Assembly (NCBI GenBank): GCA_035582835.1
Contig: JAYKAV010002774.1
Location: 726,418 to 790,417, forward strand
Reading direction: 5' to 3'
Source: Phoebastria nigripes
Lineage: Eukaryota; Chordata; Aves; Procellariiformes; Diomedeidae
DNA length: 64,000 bases
The notes beneath the pieces were generated by a model. The model saw only the letters and a program-made list of their open reading frames with translations. It was not told where the DNA came from and searched no databases. Positions 63,036 to 64,000 of the stretch are shown here, piece by piece (within the stretch, counting starts at the first letter, position 1; every line of letters starts with the position of its first letter). The translations under genes were made by a program, and so were the position numbers.

Positions 63036-64000
63036 GGAATTCCTTTTTTTCCTGCATCTTGGGTATGCCATTCTTGTAGCATCTGTGAAGGTGAAAAATT
63101 ATCAAGTCTGCATTCCTTAAGAAGGTGTCTCATTAACAAAAAAGGCACAACAATAACTGTCAATTGTAAGGACTGGCCCCCAAAAGCAACCTGTATCTTT
63201 ATCTTTTTCATCAGTGTGAAACACATACAAAACCCCACAGTTCTCACCTTTTTTATTCCCATTTCTCATATGCATTATACATTCTCATATGCATTATAGA
63301 TGATTACAGGTGTACAGAAACTAAATGAACACTTGCACAACACTCCGGAAAAATGGGCCACTTGGGTAACTCCTATAGCCCTGTTGCATATAGTGGGCCT
63401 GCCACAGCCGCCCATGGCAGGCTGATGTACACAAGACAGGTTATCCAAAAAGGCTGAGTGGTCACTGATCACTGAATGCAGGTATTAACAAGTAGAAGAG
63501 CTATCAAACCAGACATAAGCTATTTTTTAATGGAAATTGAAATTCTCCATGTAGTCACTTGTTTTTACGAATCTTAAAAGTACCTGAAGGCTTATAATAA
63601 GGTCAGATGAGCTGGATACAATACTTAAATACACAGAAAGGCCTTGAAAGCACCAGATCATCCTAAAAGTCCTTTCTGTAATTTGAAACATGAACATTTG
63701 AAACATGAAAGCATCCAAGAAGCCTAGTATAAATTGTGCATTGTAGTCTATAAGTAATTAATGCCTAAATTAAATATGCAAATTGACAGATCTTCAGTTA
63801 GAGTTAAAATAGCATAGTATTATAAAGAAACTCTTAAGAACATAATCTGTGCATATTTTAGTCCATTTACTGATTAAAATACAGCTACAACTTTTTATGG
63901 AACAGGGAAAATATTTTTAGCACTGTCATTATCTTATTAGAAATAGTAATGAAATACACTGCTATTTTATTAACTATTTTATTAACTATTAGCATTACAT
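63036..64000. other. Intronic stretch with small local duplications
   Basis: Three short perfect tandem duplications lie close together: TTCTCATATGCATTATA (63263-63279 and 63282-63298), a 14-base ATTTGAAACATGAA (63681-63694 and 63696-63709), and CTATTTTATTAA (63962-63973 and 63974-63985). No gene is seen. Confidence 0.6.

Larger units (their letters stand above)
61472..64000 (-). other. TMEM117: TMEM117 upstream intron, partial
   Basis: This is the 3' part of the intron before exon 61372-61471, ending at the acceptor ttgtttccacag. The preceding exon must end in GG to complete the split glycine codon. No such exon is visible up to 64000. Within it I see a CR1 3' end (62870-63035) and short local duplications near the right edge. 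Confidence 0.8.

Noticed and set aside
1..64000. tRNA, snRNA or other structured RNA genes
   Set aside because: I searched by eye for an A/B-box pair with GGTTCRANNCC and for common snRNA starts and found no convincing candidate; covariance models were not available.

Overview
This is vertebrate nuclear DNA, most likely from a bird. It is AT-rich and almost free of genes. It carries a young CR1 LINE that ends in the (ATGATTCT)n tail typical of birds, two solo LTRs with 5-bp target-site duplications (ERVL-like) of kinds common in bird genomes, and only faint remains of older amniote repeats. About 30 isolated N bases point to a draft assembly.

The only host gene I can support is TMEM117, a multi-pass membrane protein, on the minus strand. 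Two internal coding exons are present: 61372-61471 (33 codons plus one base) and 19807-19904 (32 codons plus two bases). Both have canonical AG and GT splice borders, their reading phases fit, and they join in frame across an intron of 41,467 bp (19905-61371). The first 19.8 kb and the last 2.5 kb are parts of the neighbouring introns. The rest of the gene lies outside the window on both sides.

The remaining content is transposon history inside these introns. From left to right: a decayed Ty3/gypsy-type pol (152-1170); a solo LTR on the plus strand (1703-2270) with TSD catac; a second, larger solo LTR on the minus strand (14161-15300) with TSD cagta and an internal array of 40-52 bp repeats; an old LINE reverse transcriptase relic on the minus strand (about 18520-18755); the young CR1 (about 22985-23937); a roughly 50-bp sliver of the second LTR family (26572-26624); two degraded palindromic MITE-like elements (37251-37367 and 42838-42967); an L2-like LINE end (41219-41490); a MIR-like SINE with something inserted in it (46538-46860); a long ancient CR1 (54860-56163); and a CR1 3' end on the minus strand (62870-63035).

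I saw no RNA genes, CRISPR arrays, operons or second host gene. No new biological system is evident. The most unusual items are the Ty3/gypsy fossil, a class that is scarce in birds, and the repeat-built open frame on the sense strand of the 14161-15300 LTR.
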